Source: Stieleria sedimenti (GTDB lineage: Bacteria; Planctomycetota; Planctomycetia; Pirellulales; Pirellulaceae). From it: DNA of 64,000 bases. Under the pieces are notes generated by a model, which ran no database searches, was not told where the DNA came from, and was given only the letters and a program-made list of their open reading frames with translations. Shown here in pieces: positions 24,901 through 34,042 of this stretch. The stretch spans positions 61,157 to 125,156 of the forward strand of contig NZ_JANZKV010000012.1 in NCBI RefSeq assembly GCF_025060895.1, given 5' to 3'. How positions within the stretch are numbered: the first letter of the stretch is position 1; every line of letters starts with the position of its first letter. The position numbers were made by a program, and so were the translations under genes.

Positions 24901-26054
24901 TGATTCACCTTTCCGATCAAGTCAAACATGGGCAGGTAGACGGCCAGCAAGATGCCACCGACGGCGACCGCCAAAACGATGGTCAAAATGGGCTCAATCG
25001 CACCGACGATCGCATCGGTGCTGTCTTCGACGTCGCGTCGAAGGTGTTTTCGGATTTGATGCGTGACCGGAACCAGGCGCCCCGTCCGTTCACCGACGAT
25101 CACCAATTGATTCACGACCGCGGGAAACAGATCGCCCTCGCGCTCCAGGGACTGGCTGAACCGTTCGCCGCGGCGAATGGCGGTGTAGAGCCCGAGGATT
25201 TTTTCCCGGACATGGCGGTTGCCGATCGCACGCCCGGCCGGCGGCAACGCTTCGGCCAACGTAAATCCGCTTTCCATCAGGTTGCCCAGCACATCGGCGA
25301 ACTGCAGAATCGCCAGGTTGCGGAACCATTCACCGACGATCGGAATGCGTATCAGATTGCGATCGATCCAGCGTCTCGATTGGGCATTCTTGAATAGCGT
25401 GATGATTGCGATCGCCACGACGATCGATAACCCCAGCAGATGGAAGCCATAGACCTGAACGATTTTGCTGACGTCGATCAGCAGTTGGGTGATCGCCGGA
25501 AGCGTGGCGCCGGCGTCTTCATACATCTCTTGAAAGGTCGGAATCACGCACAACAGCATGAAGATCACACTGCCAGTTCCCGCGACGACCAGGATCGCCG
25601 GATAGGCGAGCTTTTTGAGGATCATCTTGCGGTGCCCCGATGATCGCTCCAGTTGCTCGGTCACCCGAACCAACGCCTGATCGAGTTTGCCAGAACGTTC
25701 TCCGACCTCGACCTGGCTGATCAACGTCGGGTTGAACGCGCTGGGAAACGTCTTCATCGCCGCCGACAACGACTCGCCGCCTTTGAGCGCCCGTGAGATC
25801 GAGGCCAAAATATGATGGTACTTCTTCAGCGACCGATCGCGCGACACGGTTTCCAAGGCGTGTGTCAATGACACGCCGTTTTGAACCAACGTCGTCAAGT
25901 TTCTTAAGAACAGAATCAGGTCTTTGCGTTTGAAGCGGCGCTCGGGATCGTTGCCGAACTTGATCTCGTGCAGTGTCTTCAGCAACGCAAACGATTCGCT
26001 CTGGTCGCCACCATTGACGGCACCTGCACCACCGCGGCTCGATGCGGTACTCAT
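24897..26054 (-). CDS. gspF: type II secretion inner-membrane platform protein
   Basis: 385 aa with the two tandem T2SSF domains of the family (PF00482). The first is LTTLVQNGVSLTHALETVSR to VEVGERSGKLDQALV; the second is FADVLGNLMESGFTLAEAL to LVIVGERTGRLVPV. Three long hydrophobic helices are visible (AILVVAGTGSVIFMLLCVIP; LLGLSIVVAIAIITLF; ILTIVLAVAVGGILLAVYL). It is the polytopic platform that the GspE ATPase drives. Five bp separate it from gspE. Length is near the usual 400 aa. Confidence 0.93.
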   Translation of the reverse strand: MSTASSRGGAGAVNGGDQSESFALLKTLHEIKFGNDPERRFKRKDLILFLRNLTTLVQNGVSLTHALETVSRDRSLKKYHHILASISRALKGGESLSAAMKTFPSAFNPTLISQVEVGERSGKLDQALVRVTEQLERSSGHRKMILKKLAYPAILVVAGTGSVIFMLLCVIPTFQEMYEDAGATLPAITQLLIDVSKIVQVYGFHLLGLSIVVAIAIITLFKNAQSRRWIDRNLIRIPIVGEWFRNLAILQFADVLGNLMESGFTLAEALPPAGRAIGNRHVREKILGLYTAIRRGERFSQSLEREGDLFPAVVNQLVIVGERTGRLVPVTHQIRKHLRRDVEDSTDAIVGAIEPILTIVLAVAVGGILLAVYLPMFDLIGKVNQ

Positions 26055-26059
26055 TGTGA

Positions 26060-27766
26060 TTAACCTGACAGTTTGAAGTAAACTTCTTCGATGGACGTGA
26101 CGCCCTGTTGGGCGAGATCCAGTCCCATCGTGGCCAGATCCACCATCCCTTCGGAGCAGGCGATACTGCGGAGGGTGCTGCCGGGCATGCCGGATTCGAT
26201 GGCATGCTCCAATTGAGGCGTCACGACCATGATTTCAAAGATCGGAGCACGGCCGGAGTATCCGGTGCCGCCACACTGTTCACAGCCGACCGCTTCAAAG
26301 AATTTGCCATTCAGATCCAGCCCCGTCGGGATGTCACGGCCTTGATAGATCAGCTCCACCAGTGACCGGTTGAGCTGACACTCGCGTTTGCAATGCTCAC
26401 ACAGTCGTCGCAACAGACGCTGTGCGATCGAGGCGACCAATGCCCCCGCGATTTTGAAGTTGTCGAGTCCCAAATCGCTCAGACGGGCAACCGTTCCGAC
26501 CGCGTCATTGGTGTGCAGCGTGCTGATCAGCAAGTGCCCCGTCAGCGAAGCTTGGACGGCCGTCGTGGCGGTCTCGTGGTCGCGAATCTCGCCGACCAGA
26601 ATCACATCCGGATCCTGTCTCATCAAGTACTTCAGTCCGTTGGCGAATCCCATACCGAATTCGTTGTTGGCATGAACTTGATTGATTCCCGGCAGTCGAA
26701 ACTCGACGGGGTCTTCGATCGTGGAGATGTTTTTCGACGCCGAGTCCATGCTGCACAACATGGAATACATCGTCGTCGTTTTTCCGGACCCCGTCGGCCC
26801 GGTCATCACGATCATTCCGTGGGGCCGGTCGAGCAACTGTTTGACGGTTGCCAGTTGACGCTCTTGCATTCCGAGCAGCGAGAAATCGAAGGTCTTGCTC
26901 GATTCGTCGAGCACCCGCATGACGACTTTTTCGCCACGGACACAGGGGATGCAGCTGACTCGAAAACTGGCGCGGGTCTCTCCATCCTGGATGGTCAAGT
27001 TTCCGTCTTGGGGACGTCGTTTTTCCGCGGTGTCCAGATCCGCCAGCACTTTCACCCGTCCGACCAAGGCGTCTTCGGAGTCTCCCGGCACGGTCATGAT
27101 CTGATGCAACTGACCGTCGATGCGATAGCGGACACGCATCTGCGGCGAGTCCGGTTCCAGGTGAATGTCGCTCGCTTCGGCTCGAACCGCCCCCATCAAA
27201 ATCGCGTCGAGCAGACGTACCACCGGTGCGTCGCTGTCCTCCAAGTTCTCATCGCATTGAACCGTCTCGGAGCCGCGTTCGTCCAGCTCTTGAATGCGGA
27301 TGTCGACTGCGGTTTGTTTCGCTTTGATCTTGTCGTCGAACGCCGATTCGAGCATCCGATCGATGTCCGCTTCCAGGCAGATCGCGGGTTCGACTTGATA
27401 GCCGGTCATCAACTCGATTTCACTGATCGCCTCCATGTCGCTTGGATTGACCATCCCGAGTCGCAACACTTTGTTTTGAAGCTGGACCGGAGCGACCTTG
27501 CGTCGACGTGCAAAGGACTCGGGCAGCAATCGAACCAATTGCCCGTGCGTGACGTGTTCGTCAAACCCGCAAAACGGCAATTCGTATTGTTCGGCGAGCG
27601 CCTTGCCCAACTGTTCCCGCGTGACCAAGCCGCGTCTGAGCAGAAAGACGCCCAGTTGCAATCGAGTTTGGCGTTGGTCGACCAACGCGGTCTGCAACTG
27701 TTGTTCGGTGATGACACCGTGTTCCAGCAAGATGTCTCCGATGCGACGAATTTTCACGCTGCTCAT
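26060..27766 (-). CDS. gspE: type II secretion/pilus assembly ATPase with MshEN-like N-terminus
   Basis: The 568-aa hexameric motor has Walker A GPTGSGKTTTMYS (~322-334), Asp-box STIEDPVEF, Walker B DPDVILVGEIRD, His-box STLHTND, and a zinc-binding tetracysteine (CEHCKREC and CEQCGGTG). Its N-terminus has two 24-residue repeats (residues 8-31 and 37-60) with a 5-residue spacer, matching the spacing of c-di-GMP-binding MshEN domains. The first begins R-I-G, but the second begins Q-L-G in place of R-L-G, so ligand binding is possible, not certain. The ATG overlaps the stop of the receiver gene (ATGA). It powers pseudopilus assembly in the cytoplasm. Confidence 0.94.
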   Translation of the reverse strand: MSSVKIRRIGDILLEHGVITEQQLQTALVDQRQTRLQLGVFLLRRGLVTREQLGKALAEQYELPFCGFDEHVTHGQLVRLLPESFARRRKVAPVQLQNKVLRLGMVNPSDMEAISEIELMTGYQVEPAICLEADIDRMLESAFDDKIKAKQTAVDIRIQELDERGSETVQCDENLEDSDAPVVRLLDAILMGAVRAEASDIHLEPDSPQMRVRYRIDGQLHQIMTVPGDSEDALVGRVKVLADLDTAEKRRPQDGNLTIQDGETRASFRVSCIPCVRGEKVVMRVLDESSKTFDFSLLGMQERQLATVKQLLDRPHGMIVMTGPTGSGKTTTMYSMLCSMDSASKNISTIEDPVEFRLPGINQVHANNEFGMGFANGLKYLMRQDPDVILVGEIRDHETATTAVQASLTGHLLISTLHTNDAVGTVARLSDLGLDNFKIAGALVASIAQRLLRRLCEHCKRECQLNRSLVELIYQGRDIPTGLDLNGKFFEAVGCEQCGGTGYSGRAPIFEIMVVTPQLEHAIESGMPGSTLRSIACSEGMVDLATMGLDLAQQGVTSIEEVYFKLSG

Positions 27767-28185
27767 GTTCGTTCTGCTGGATCTCGGTGGGTCGCGATCG
27801 GTTCAGAAACAAGGTTCAGCAACGCCACCAATTTCGACTCCAGAACGACCGGATCGTAAGGCGAGATCACAAAGCTCTTCGCGCCGGCTTTGTAGGCATT
27901 TTCGACCTCGACCAGGTCGCCGCGGCTGGAGATGCAAATGATCGGAATATGGCTGGTGCATTCGTCCGATGCGATTTTCTCGACCCAGCGAATCCCTTCG
28001 CCCGTCTCCAGATCGAGATCGATCAAAACGGCATCTGGCAAGCCTTCGGCGAGCGCCTCGGTCATCTCGTCGCTACTGCTCACTCCCGTCGTCCGCATCC
28101 CGAGCAACTCGAGACGAAACACCGTGACCTCCAACACCGTTGGATGGGCGATGTAGACCAGGATTTTCTTTGCTTCTGAATTCAT
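27763..28185 (-). CDS. degenerate response-regulator receiver protein
   Basis: Start at ATG 28185 (140 aa); an upstream GTG at 28206 is possible. The CheY-like fold is clear (KILVYIAHPTVLEV; PDAVLIDLDLETGEGIRWVE; PIICISSR; AYKAGAKSFVISPYD). Asp56 is at the phosphorylation site, but the acidic pair after strand 1 is replaced by Tyr11-Ile12, and the conserved Lys before Pro is Ser108. These changes usually abolish normal phosphorylation, so it may act as a constitutive or protein-binding pseudo-receiver. It has no output domain. As the first gene of the secretion operon, coupled to gspE, it may position or control the machinery. Confidence 0.85.
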   Translation of the reverse strand: MNSEAKKILVYIAHPTVLEVTVFRLELLGMRTTGVSSSDEMTEALAEGLPDAVLIDLDLETGEGIRWVEKIASDECTSHIPIICISSRGDLVEVENAYKAGAKSFVISPYDPVVLESKLVALLNLVSEPIATHRDPAERT

Positions 28186-28206
28186 TGCAGGCAGGGAAGG
28201 ACGCAC

Positions 28207-28225
28207 TGACAGGGTGACACTGTCA
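28207..28225. promoter_or_regulatory. inverted repeat TGACAG-N7-CTGTCA upstream of the secretion operon
   Basis: TGACAG (28207-28212) and CTGTCA (28220-28225) form an inverted repeat, and TGACACTGTCA (28215-28225) is itself palindromic. A third TGACAG occurs ~40 bp further on. It lies just upstream of the receiver/gsp operon and within the divergent region shared with the lipoprotein at 28426. It is an operator candidate only. Confidence 0.3.
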
Positions 28226-28425
28226 AAACGCTAGGTTGCCGAAACCTTCGGTCAAACGCGGACCTGACAGTTGGCAAAGATCGCATAGAAGCCACTTGAG
28301 ATCGCCCTCAAGCGAGGGAAAACCGTCAATTCGAAATCCCAGTCGGCCGCCGCATGCGGGCGTGTCACAGAGTGCGACAGAGAGAATCGTTTTGATCCAT
28401 CGTCACGTCCCGTGCTGTGCTACCT

Positions 28426-29253
28426 ATGCAACCCATCGCATCGCCCATCCCCCAGCGTCACATCACGTCAGCCATCGTTGTGGCTCTGATCTGCGTCTCA
28501 GGTTGCGGACCGGAGCGGCCTGCGGTGACGGCACAACCTGAAGCCGCTCTTCCGCTGACCGATGTCGAGTACCGCGTGTCGGTTTGGCCGGCGAACTCGG
28601 ATGCCGATGCGCCGGCATCCACAAAAGAAGGTGTGACGGTGCAGCGAGGGGTGGATGAACCACCGGCGGAAATGGACCTTGACGAACGCGACGTCTCACC
28701 GATTCCCGATCACCTCAATTTCTTCCTGCCGCCGAAGACGGCGACCGTCAAAGTCGAGGTTGATACGCCGGAGCCGGAGATCGAGCAGTCGACGGTGCGG
28801 TTGATCGGATTTGTGACTTCGGATTCAGAGGATGAGCATGCCACGCTGGCGCTGCTGCGGGTCGGCGGAAAACTGATTCCGATTCAAGCGGGTGAGGAGT
28901 TTGACGGCATTTCATTGCTTTCGGCAGATATGAAAAACAGGTCCGTCGAAATCCGGCACCTGGATGAGTGCATGACGTTGGCGATGATGGACCAACCCAT
29001 CGAAAACCCCGCGGTGCAAGGTCTCGCGGTCCAACCCGTTCGACGCCGCGCGGCACATCCCAAACCAACGACGCGTCACTCAGCGGCGCCCGACGAATTC
29101 CAAATATCGGATCCAGGATTTGCGACTCCGCCGGAGCCGGACCTGGGACTGGGGGCAATTCCCGATGGCATGGACCTCGAGCTTCCCGAGGAACTGCGGT
29201 TACCCGAGATGCCTGAATTGCCCGAGTTGGAGGGTTTGCCGGGCTTGCCCTGA
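28426..29253 (+). CDS. GspC/PilP-like lipoprotein
   Basis: Start at ATG 28426 (275 aa; a GTG 9 bp upstream is possible). It has a lipoprotein signal: hydrophobic TSAIVVALICVSG then Cys27 (lipobox V-S-G-C). A low-complexity, acidic, Pro-rich linker precedes a ~70-residue domain (STVRLIGFVTSDSEDE; LLRVGGKLIPIQAGEEFDG; SVEIRHLDECMTLAM). Its pattern resembles the HR domain of GspC and the beta domain of PilP, which connect the inner-membrane platform to the secretin. This is inferred from pattern and from divergent placement next to an operon that lacks gspC/pilP. The C-terminus is an acidic Pro/Glu/Leu repeat (PEELRLPEMPELPELEGLPG). Confidence 0.6.
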   Translation: MQPIASPIPQRHITSAIVVALICVSGCGPERPAVTAQPEAALPLTDVEYRVSVWPANSDADAPASTKEGVTVQRGVDEPPAEMDLDERDVSPIPDHLNFFLPPKTATVKVEVDTPEPEIEQSTVRLIGFVTSDSEDEHATLALLRVGGKLIPIQAGEEFDGISLLSADMKNRSVEIRHLDECMTLAMMDQPIENPAVQGLAVQPVRRRAAHPKPTTRHSAAPDEFQISDPGFATPPEPDLGLGAIPDGMDLELPEELRLPEMPELPELEGLPGLP

Positions 29254-29305
29254 GTCGACTGAGTCGCCAGCGAAATCAACCACACCACTCCACCGGCCAA
29301 TTCCC

Positions 29306-32300
29306 GTGACGCACTGCATTCCACGTTGTCGACCACTGATCCTGATCGGGGCCCTCGCGCTGTTGCCGATCACGACGGCCCAGGCGACCAACTATTACGT
29401 CCGCACGACCGGCAACGACAGCAACCCGGGAACCCATCGCAACCAAGCGTTTCGCACCATCACCAAAGCGACTTCTGTCGCCGGACAGGGTGACGTTCTG
29501 TTCGTCGGTGCGGGAACCTATGAAGAAAACGTCGTGATCAAGGGTGGCGGAGGCGCGACATCCAAGGCCTGGTTGGTGCTGTACGCGGACCAGACGGGGA
29601 CGTACACGGGCGACAAAGGATCGGTCGTCATCCGCCCCCAGGCCAAGACTTGGACGATTCGTGTCTTCAACACCGGAAACGTCTTGTTCTATGGGTTCGC
29701 CTTCGCACGCAATGCCGCGATCGAGGGCAGGAGCTACGGCAGTCTGGTCACCAATACGACCGGGCACGCGTACTATCTGAACTGCAGTTTCAACGATCTG
29801 ACCTATGCGTTGCGTGATCTGGGCACGCATCAATTGCATGTCAGTGGATGCACGTTCGCCGGGGTGACGTACGGCGTCTACGCGACGGGGATTGAATCCG
29901 CCAACGTCAGCAACTGCCAATTCGCGGCGACGCAGTACGGATGCATCGGATACGACGGGAACTCACTGTCAGTGACCGGCACGCGTTTTTCGGATCGGAT
30001 CAACGCCAGCGATGCACCGACGAAAACACGTGGCGTCTATGCGGTCCGCACGGGACTGTCGGTATCCCGTTGTGAGTTCAACGGCTGCACGGTCGGTGTT
30101 TATGGTACGGCACTAAAATCAGGCACCATCACCCGTAGCAACTTTCTGGACACGACGTCTTATGCCGCGCGTTGCGACGGCGAGTCGCTTTCGATGAGCC
30201 GCTGCACGATCAGGGGTGGCAACTATGGCGTCACGCTGGGCGACACGACCGGGAAATCAGCCGAGCTTTCTGATTTGCAAATCGAATCGACGCGTGTCGG
30301 CATCACCGCGCACCAAGGTGATTATGATTTCCGAAACGTCACGTTGCGCGGGAACCGATACGGCCTGTACCAACGGTCGGGAAACAAACGTTTGACGTTG
30401 TCGAAGAAGGATCGCATCGATTTCGTTGACAACGATTACGCCATCTATTCCAACCACGCCAAGGGAGAGGACGCCGAACTGATCCTGTCGGATGTGGACT
30501 TGAGCGGCAACAACCGTGGGCTGGTCAGCTATCGAACGCGTGTTTCGGTCGACAAATGCACGTTCGGCGGCGACAAGATGGGCGCCTACCTGTCGGACAA
30601 CAAGTCGGCCACCATTTCCGACAGCACGTTCAACGGAAACCCCGCCGATGCGAACGCATGTACTTATGGGCTGTACGTCCGTTCGGACGACATCGAGGTC
30701 GAGAAGTGTCGTTTCGCAAACTCGCGATACGGTGTGATGGTCCACAACACCTCCGCAGCGGCTCCCGTTCTGAAGAAACTGACCTCGGAAGATCATACGG
30801 CCGCGGCGCTGTACATCCGTGGCGGCACTTGGACGTACGACGGGGCCGACAAGCACTCGTTTCGCAATTGTCCCCGCGGCGTGATTGCCAACACCGTCAC
30901 GTGGTCGATTAATCAGGTGACCACGAGCGATTCCTGCAAGTACCCGATCACGGATTACTACGGGGATTGCACGGTCACCGACACGACCGCACAAGGAACG
31001 ACCACCGGCTTCTATGCTTATCAGTCGCAAGCGGTCAACATCGACGGTTTGGCGGTGACGGCCTGCGGTTCCTACGGCGTGGTGCTGAACGATTGCGTGA
31101 ACGTGCAAATCAACCGTTGTGTTGCCAATGGCAACGGTCACGGGATGTACGTCTACAGCAAACGAAACCTCCGCCCGGCAATCCGTAACTGCGAACTGTC
31201 CGGCAACACCGGATACGGGCTGCTGATGACGGGAGCAACGCTTGATCCGTCGTCCACCGCTAATCTCGAGCTCAACAACAACCGTTATGGCCTGCGGGTC
31301 AACAATCAACCGTTGACGCTGCTGCCGGCGATGAACGTCGCAATCACCGGAAACCAGTATGGCGTGCTGTGCCAGAAAGAGAAGCTGACCATGAAGGGCA
31401 TCGAGCTTGCCGGCAACGAAATCGGCGCGTATTGCTCCCGCGGCAGCCTGTCGATCGCGGAATGTTCATTGACCGCGACGCGTTACGGTGTACTGGCTTA
31501 CCTGGATGGTGGGTGCGATATCAGTGACTCCCGTTTCAACGACGCGGCCTACGGCATTTATCTGCGAGCCGTCGGAACGACGAATCTGCCGGTCCAGATC
31601 TCCAAAGCCGTCGTGACGGGGGCAACCGGCGCCGGGGTTTATGTCCGCGGCGATCCGGCGAACCCGTTGCCCGTGTCGATCCGCAACAGCAGCATTCGCA
31701 GCGGCCGACAGGGACTTGTGTTGAATCACACCCGTGCGACGGTGGACACGTTGTTTTTCGCCGACTTGTCCAGCACCGGCATTTACCAAGCAAGCGGATC
31801 GGGGACGATCCATGGCTGCTCGTTCGCGCGGCTGACGGGCAGTTGGGCGATCCTGGCCAGGGGCGACCGTTGTGATGTCTCTCAATCCACTATCCGTACG
31901 GGGCGATACGGAATCGCGTTGCAGACCGATCGGGGCGCGGTCACCAATACGGTTGTCGCGGGAACGGACTATGGGATCTACCTGCGGGCGACGGATGCGG
32001 ACTATTCGATTGTGCACACGACCGTCGCCGCTGTGAAGTATTACGGATTGATTCGCTACGAAGGTTCGACCACGATCCGCAATTCGATTTTTGACGCGAC
32101 GTACTTTGGCCTCTACAACGCCCGGCCCGGCGGCACGTTCGACCACCAGTACAATCTGGTTCATGGGTTGCGTCGCCCTTACGTCAACAGCTCCGTGGGA
32201 ATCGGCGAGACCAACGACCCGCCGCTCTTTGCCGATCCAGCCACGGGCGATTTCCATCTCTCGATGGGCTCGCCGGCAATCAATTCCGGCACCGACTTGT

Positions 32301-32431
32301 CGGGCTTGGTTTCGATTGACCTGGATGGCAACGCCCGCCCGAGCTTTCAGGGTTTTGAGATGGGGGCGTATGAGTTCATGGAACCGAGCGGATCGATTCG
32401 CGTGTTGAAATGGGATGAAGTGGCGCGTTGA
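29306..32431 (+). CDS. secreted right-handed beta-helix repeat protein
   Basis: I choose GTG 29306 (1041 aa); the frame extends into the preceding gene, which argues against earlier starts. A signal peptide (LILIGALALLPITTAQA) leads into a DUF1565-like opening (NYYVRTTGNDSNPGTHRNQ; GDVLFVGAGTYEENVV). Then come dozens of ~20-residue beta-helix coils with the recurring Y-G-V/L/I motif (TYGVYATG, NYGVTLGD, RYGLYQR, QYGVLCQ). The last ~90 residues have the usual closing block (SPAINSGTDLSG; IDLDGNARP; GAYEF). Such folds occur in adhesins and polysaccharide lyases; no catalytic site is evident. It lies 52 bp after the GspC-like gene, so it may be a substrate of this secretion system. Confidence 0.85.
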   Translation: MTHCIPRCRPLILIGALALLPITTAQATNYYVRTTGNDSNPGTHRNQAFRTITKATSVAGQGDVLFVGAGTYEENVVIKGGGGATSKAWLVLYADQTGTYTGDKGSVVIRPQAKTWTIRVFNTGNVLFYGFAFARNAAIEGRSYGSLVTNTTGHAYYLNCSFNDLTYALRDLGTHQLHVSGCTFAGVTYGVYATGIESANVSNCQFAATQYGCIGYDGNSLSVTGTRFSDRINASDAPTKTRGVYAVRTGLSVSRCEFNGCTVGVYGTALKSGTITRSNFLDTTSYAARCDGESLSMSRCTIRGGNYGVTLGDTTGKSAELSDLQIESTRVGITAHQGDYDFRNVTLRGNRYGLYQRSGNKRLTLSKKDRIDFVDNDYAIYSNHAKGEDAELILSDVDLSGNNRGLVSYRTRVSVDKCTFGGDKMGAYLSDNKSATISDSTFNGNPADANACTYGLYVRSDDIEVEKCRFANSRYGVMVHNTSAAAPVLKKLTSEDHTAAALYIRGGTWTYDGADKHSFRNCPRGVIANTVTWSINQVTTSDSCKYPITDYYGDCTVTDTTAQGTTTGFYAYQSQAVNIDGLAVTACGSYGVVLNDCVNVQINRCVANGNGHGMYVYSKRNLRPAIRNCELSGNTGYGLLMTGATLDPSSTANLELNNNRYGLRVNNQPLTLLPAMNVAITGNQYGVLCQKEKLTMKGIELAGNEIGAYCSRGSLSIAECSLTATRYGVLAYLDGGCDISDSRFNDAAYGIYLRAVGTTNLPVQISKAVVTGATGAGVYVRGDPANPLPVSIRNSSIRSGRQGLVLNHTRATVDTLFFADLSSTGIYQASGSGTIHGCSFARLTGSWAILARGDRCDVSQSTIRTGRYGIALQTDRGAVTNTVVAGTDYGIYLRATDADYSIVHTTVAAVKYYGLIRYEGSTTIRNSIFDATYFGLYNARPGGTFDHQYNLVHGLRRPYVNSSVGIGETNDPPLFADPATGDFHLSMGSPAINSGTDLSGLVSIDLDGNARPSFQGFEMGAYEFMEPSGSIRVLKWDEVAR

Positions 32432-32477
32432 GGTTGCGTTGGGGACCGCGGGGCGTTGGGCGACCTATTTCAACACA

Positions 32478-32513
32478 CCGATCGCCGCGAAAGTTGCCTT
32501 TCGCGGCGATCGG
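32478..32513. terminator. perfect 16-bp hairpin between convergent genes
   Basis: Bases 32478-32493 pair perfectly with 32498-32513 around a TTGC loop. The stem ends in AAAG/CTTT next to the loop. It lies between the beta-helix stop (32431) and the Wza-like stop (32544) and would work for both strands. A T-rich tail is weak on both sides. Confidence 0.65.
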
Positions 32514-32543
32514 TAAATCGTTGTCGATCTGGTTGCGGAGGGT

Positions 32544-33986
32544 CTAGTTGTTCCGCAACAGTTCCTGAATCCCGTAGGTGAAGAACGTTCCCAGACCGAA
32601 GTTCAGCAGTTCTTCTTCGGGCTTGTACTGCAGGATCAGCGTGTCGCCGGCCTGGATGAGCGGTCGTGATTTGGGATCGTTGATGGCCTTGGTCAAGTCG
32701 ATCTCGATCGCAACCTGTCCGTTGCAGTCGGTTTTTCGAAGGATGAACAGTCGGCCCGGTGGAATCGTCGCGATCTGTCCGCCGATGCCTCCGATTCCTC
32801 CTCCTCCTCCGCCGCGACCTACCGAGCCATAGACGCCTTGTCCGGCCAGAGCCATCGCTCCGAGTACGTCCAGGTCGTAGTCACGCGGCAAGGGGAATTG
32901 GCCTCCGGGTAGCAATCCGCCGGTGTAGAAGATTTCCGTTGCTCGCGATTCGATGTAAACGATGTCGCCGTCTTTCAGAGTGATTTGCTCTGGAGTCAAA
33001 TTAGGCGATTCGCCCGGCGGAAGCCGCAACGGAATCTTTAAGATGTTCGGATCCTCGGGCAACTTCGGCAGGCAGGCACAGGGGTCAAGCAAGGCAGCCT
33101 GACGCTGGGCGCGAAATTTCTTCAAGAACGCTTCACGTGCCGCCTTATTCTCCTCGTTTGCACGAAGCACCTTGACTTGGTTTTTTGCGCTGAGGCCCGG
33201 CAATCCTCCGGTCTCAACCAAGGCGTGCAGGATGTCGTTCTGGTAGGCTCGCAGTTTGACGAGTCCGCCGGTCGCGCTGCGGTCGCTTCCGCCCAAGACG
33301 AACTGGGCTCCGACGCTCTGGTTCGTCAATCCTCCACTGCTTCCACCATCTTCGCGAACGACGATGACATCGATCGTCCGCTCTTTGATGACGGTCACGA
33401 TGGGACGTGCTTTCTCGGGTCGCAGGATATCGTTATCGATGTAAGCATCGCGAATCGCGTCGCGGACCTGGTCGAGGGTTAAGCCATCGACGTTCAACGG
33501 TTCGATCAAGGGCAACGCGAGTGACCCGTCTTCTTGCACGGCGATCGGATATCCGATCGACGGCGGCAAGGTGCTTTCGGCGTCGGGGAAGTTGACCGGC
33601 GGCGGTTCCGGTGGAGCGTTGGGCGGATTGAAGGGCAGCACACCTTCGATGTAAACACCGAGGATGTCGTCTGGACCGATCAAGTATTCACGCGGCGGTT
33701 CGAGCGACAGCGCCGAGATGTCCACCGGTACAAGATCGTTCTTGGGTTCGGCGAAGTACTGTTGCGGCAGCCGAGCGGCGGGCACACCATCGATCGGCTG
33801 TGTCAACGCAGAGCATCCAGTCAGCGAGCCCGCCATCAGCACGGCCGCAGCCGCCTTGGCACTGAGACACCGAAGGCCAGTGCGAAGGGATCCGAGCAGA
33901 CCGCCGCGGCAGACTCGGCGGTCGCCGAAGTCACGCCCGTCGGTCCGTGACTGAACTGGCCCCAAGTTAGTAATACTATTATTCAT
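32544..33986 (-). CDS. Wza-type polysaccharide export lipoprotein
   Basis: Start at ATG 33986 (480 aa) with a CAGGG site directly upstream. The lipoprotein signal is AAAAVLMAGSLTG then Cys58. A polysaccharide export (PES, PF02563) domain follows (EYLIGPDDILGVYIEGV; GLTLDQVRDAIRDAYI), then SLBB-type segments (LHALVETGGLPGLSAKNQVKV; DVLGAMALAGQGVYG). A Gly-rich loop (RGGGGGGIGGIGGQ) lies inside the second. Wza forms the outer-membrane channel for capsule and exopolysaccharide. It shares an operon with the gene at 34043-35143 and is divergent from the + strand exopolysaccharide genes. No tyrosine autokinase partner (Wzc) is in the window. Confidence 0.9.
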   Translation of the reverse strand: MNNSITNLGPVQSRTDGRDFGDRRVCRGGLLGSLRTGLRCLSAKAAAAVLMAGSLTGCSALTQPIDGVPAARLPQQYFAEPKNDLVPVDISALSLEPPREYLIGPDDILGVYIEGVLPFNPPNAPPEPPPVNFPDAESTLPPSIGYPIAVQEDGSLALPLIEPLNVDGLTLDQVRDAIRDAYIDNDILRPEKARPIVTVIKERTIDVIVVREDGGSSGGLTNQSVGAQFVLGGSDRSATGGLVKLRAYQNDILHALVETGGLPGLSAKNQVKVLRANEENKAAREAFLKKFRAQRQAALLDPCACLPKLPEDPNILKIPLRLPPGESPNLTPEQITLKDGDIVYIESRATEIFYTGGLLPGGQFPLPRDYDLDVLGAMALAGQGVYGSVGRGGGGGGIGGIGGQIATIPPGRLFILRKTDCNGQVAIEIDLTKAINDPKSRPLIQAGDTLILQYKPEEELLNFGLGTFFTYGIQELLRNN

Positions 33987-34042
33987 CCCTGCACTCGTCA
34001 CTGTAGGTTTTCAGCGTGGATTGAAGCGACCACTGGCTGCTG

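Noticed and set aside
26393..27859. 488-aa open frame antisense to gspE
   Set aside because: Low-complexity translation with no family features; it mirrors a well-supported ATPase gene in GC-rich DNA.
29306..32431. Tandem repeats in the beta-helix gene as a CRISPR or satellite array
   Set aside because: The repeats are at protein level (Y-G motifs) with diverged DNA and no fixed repeat-spacer pattern.
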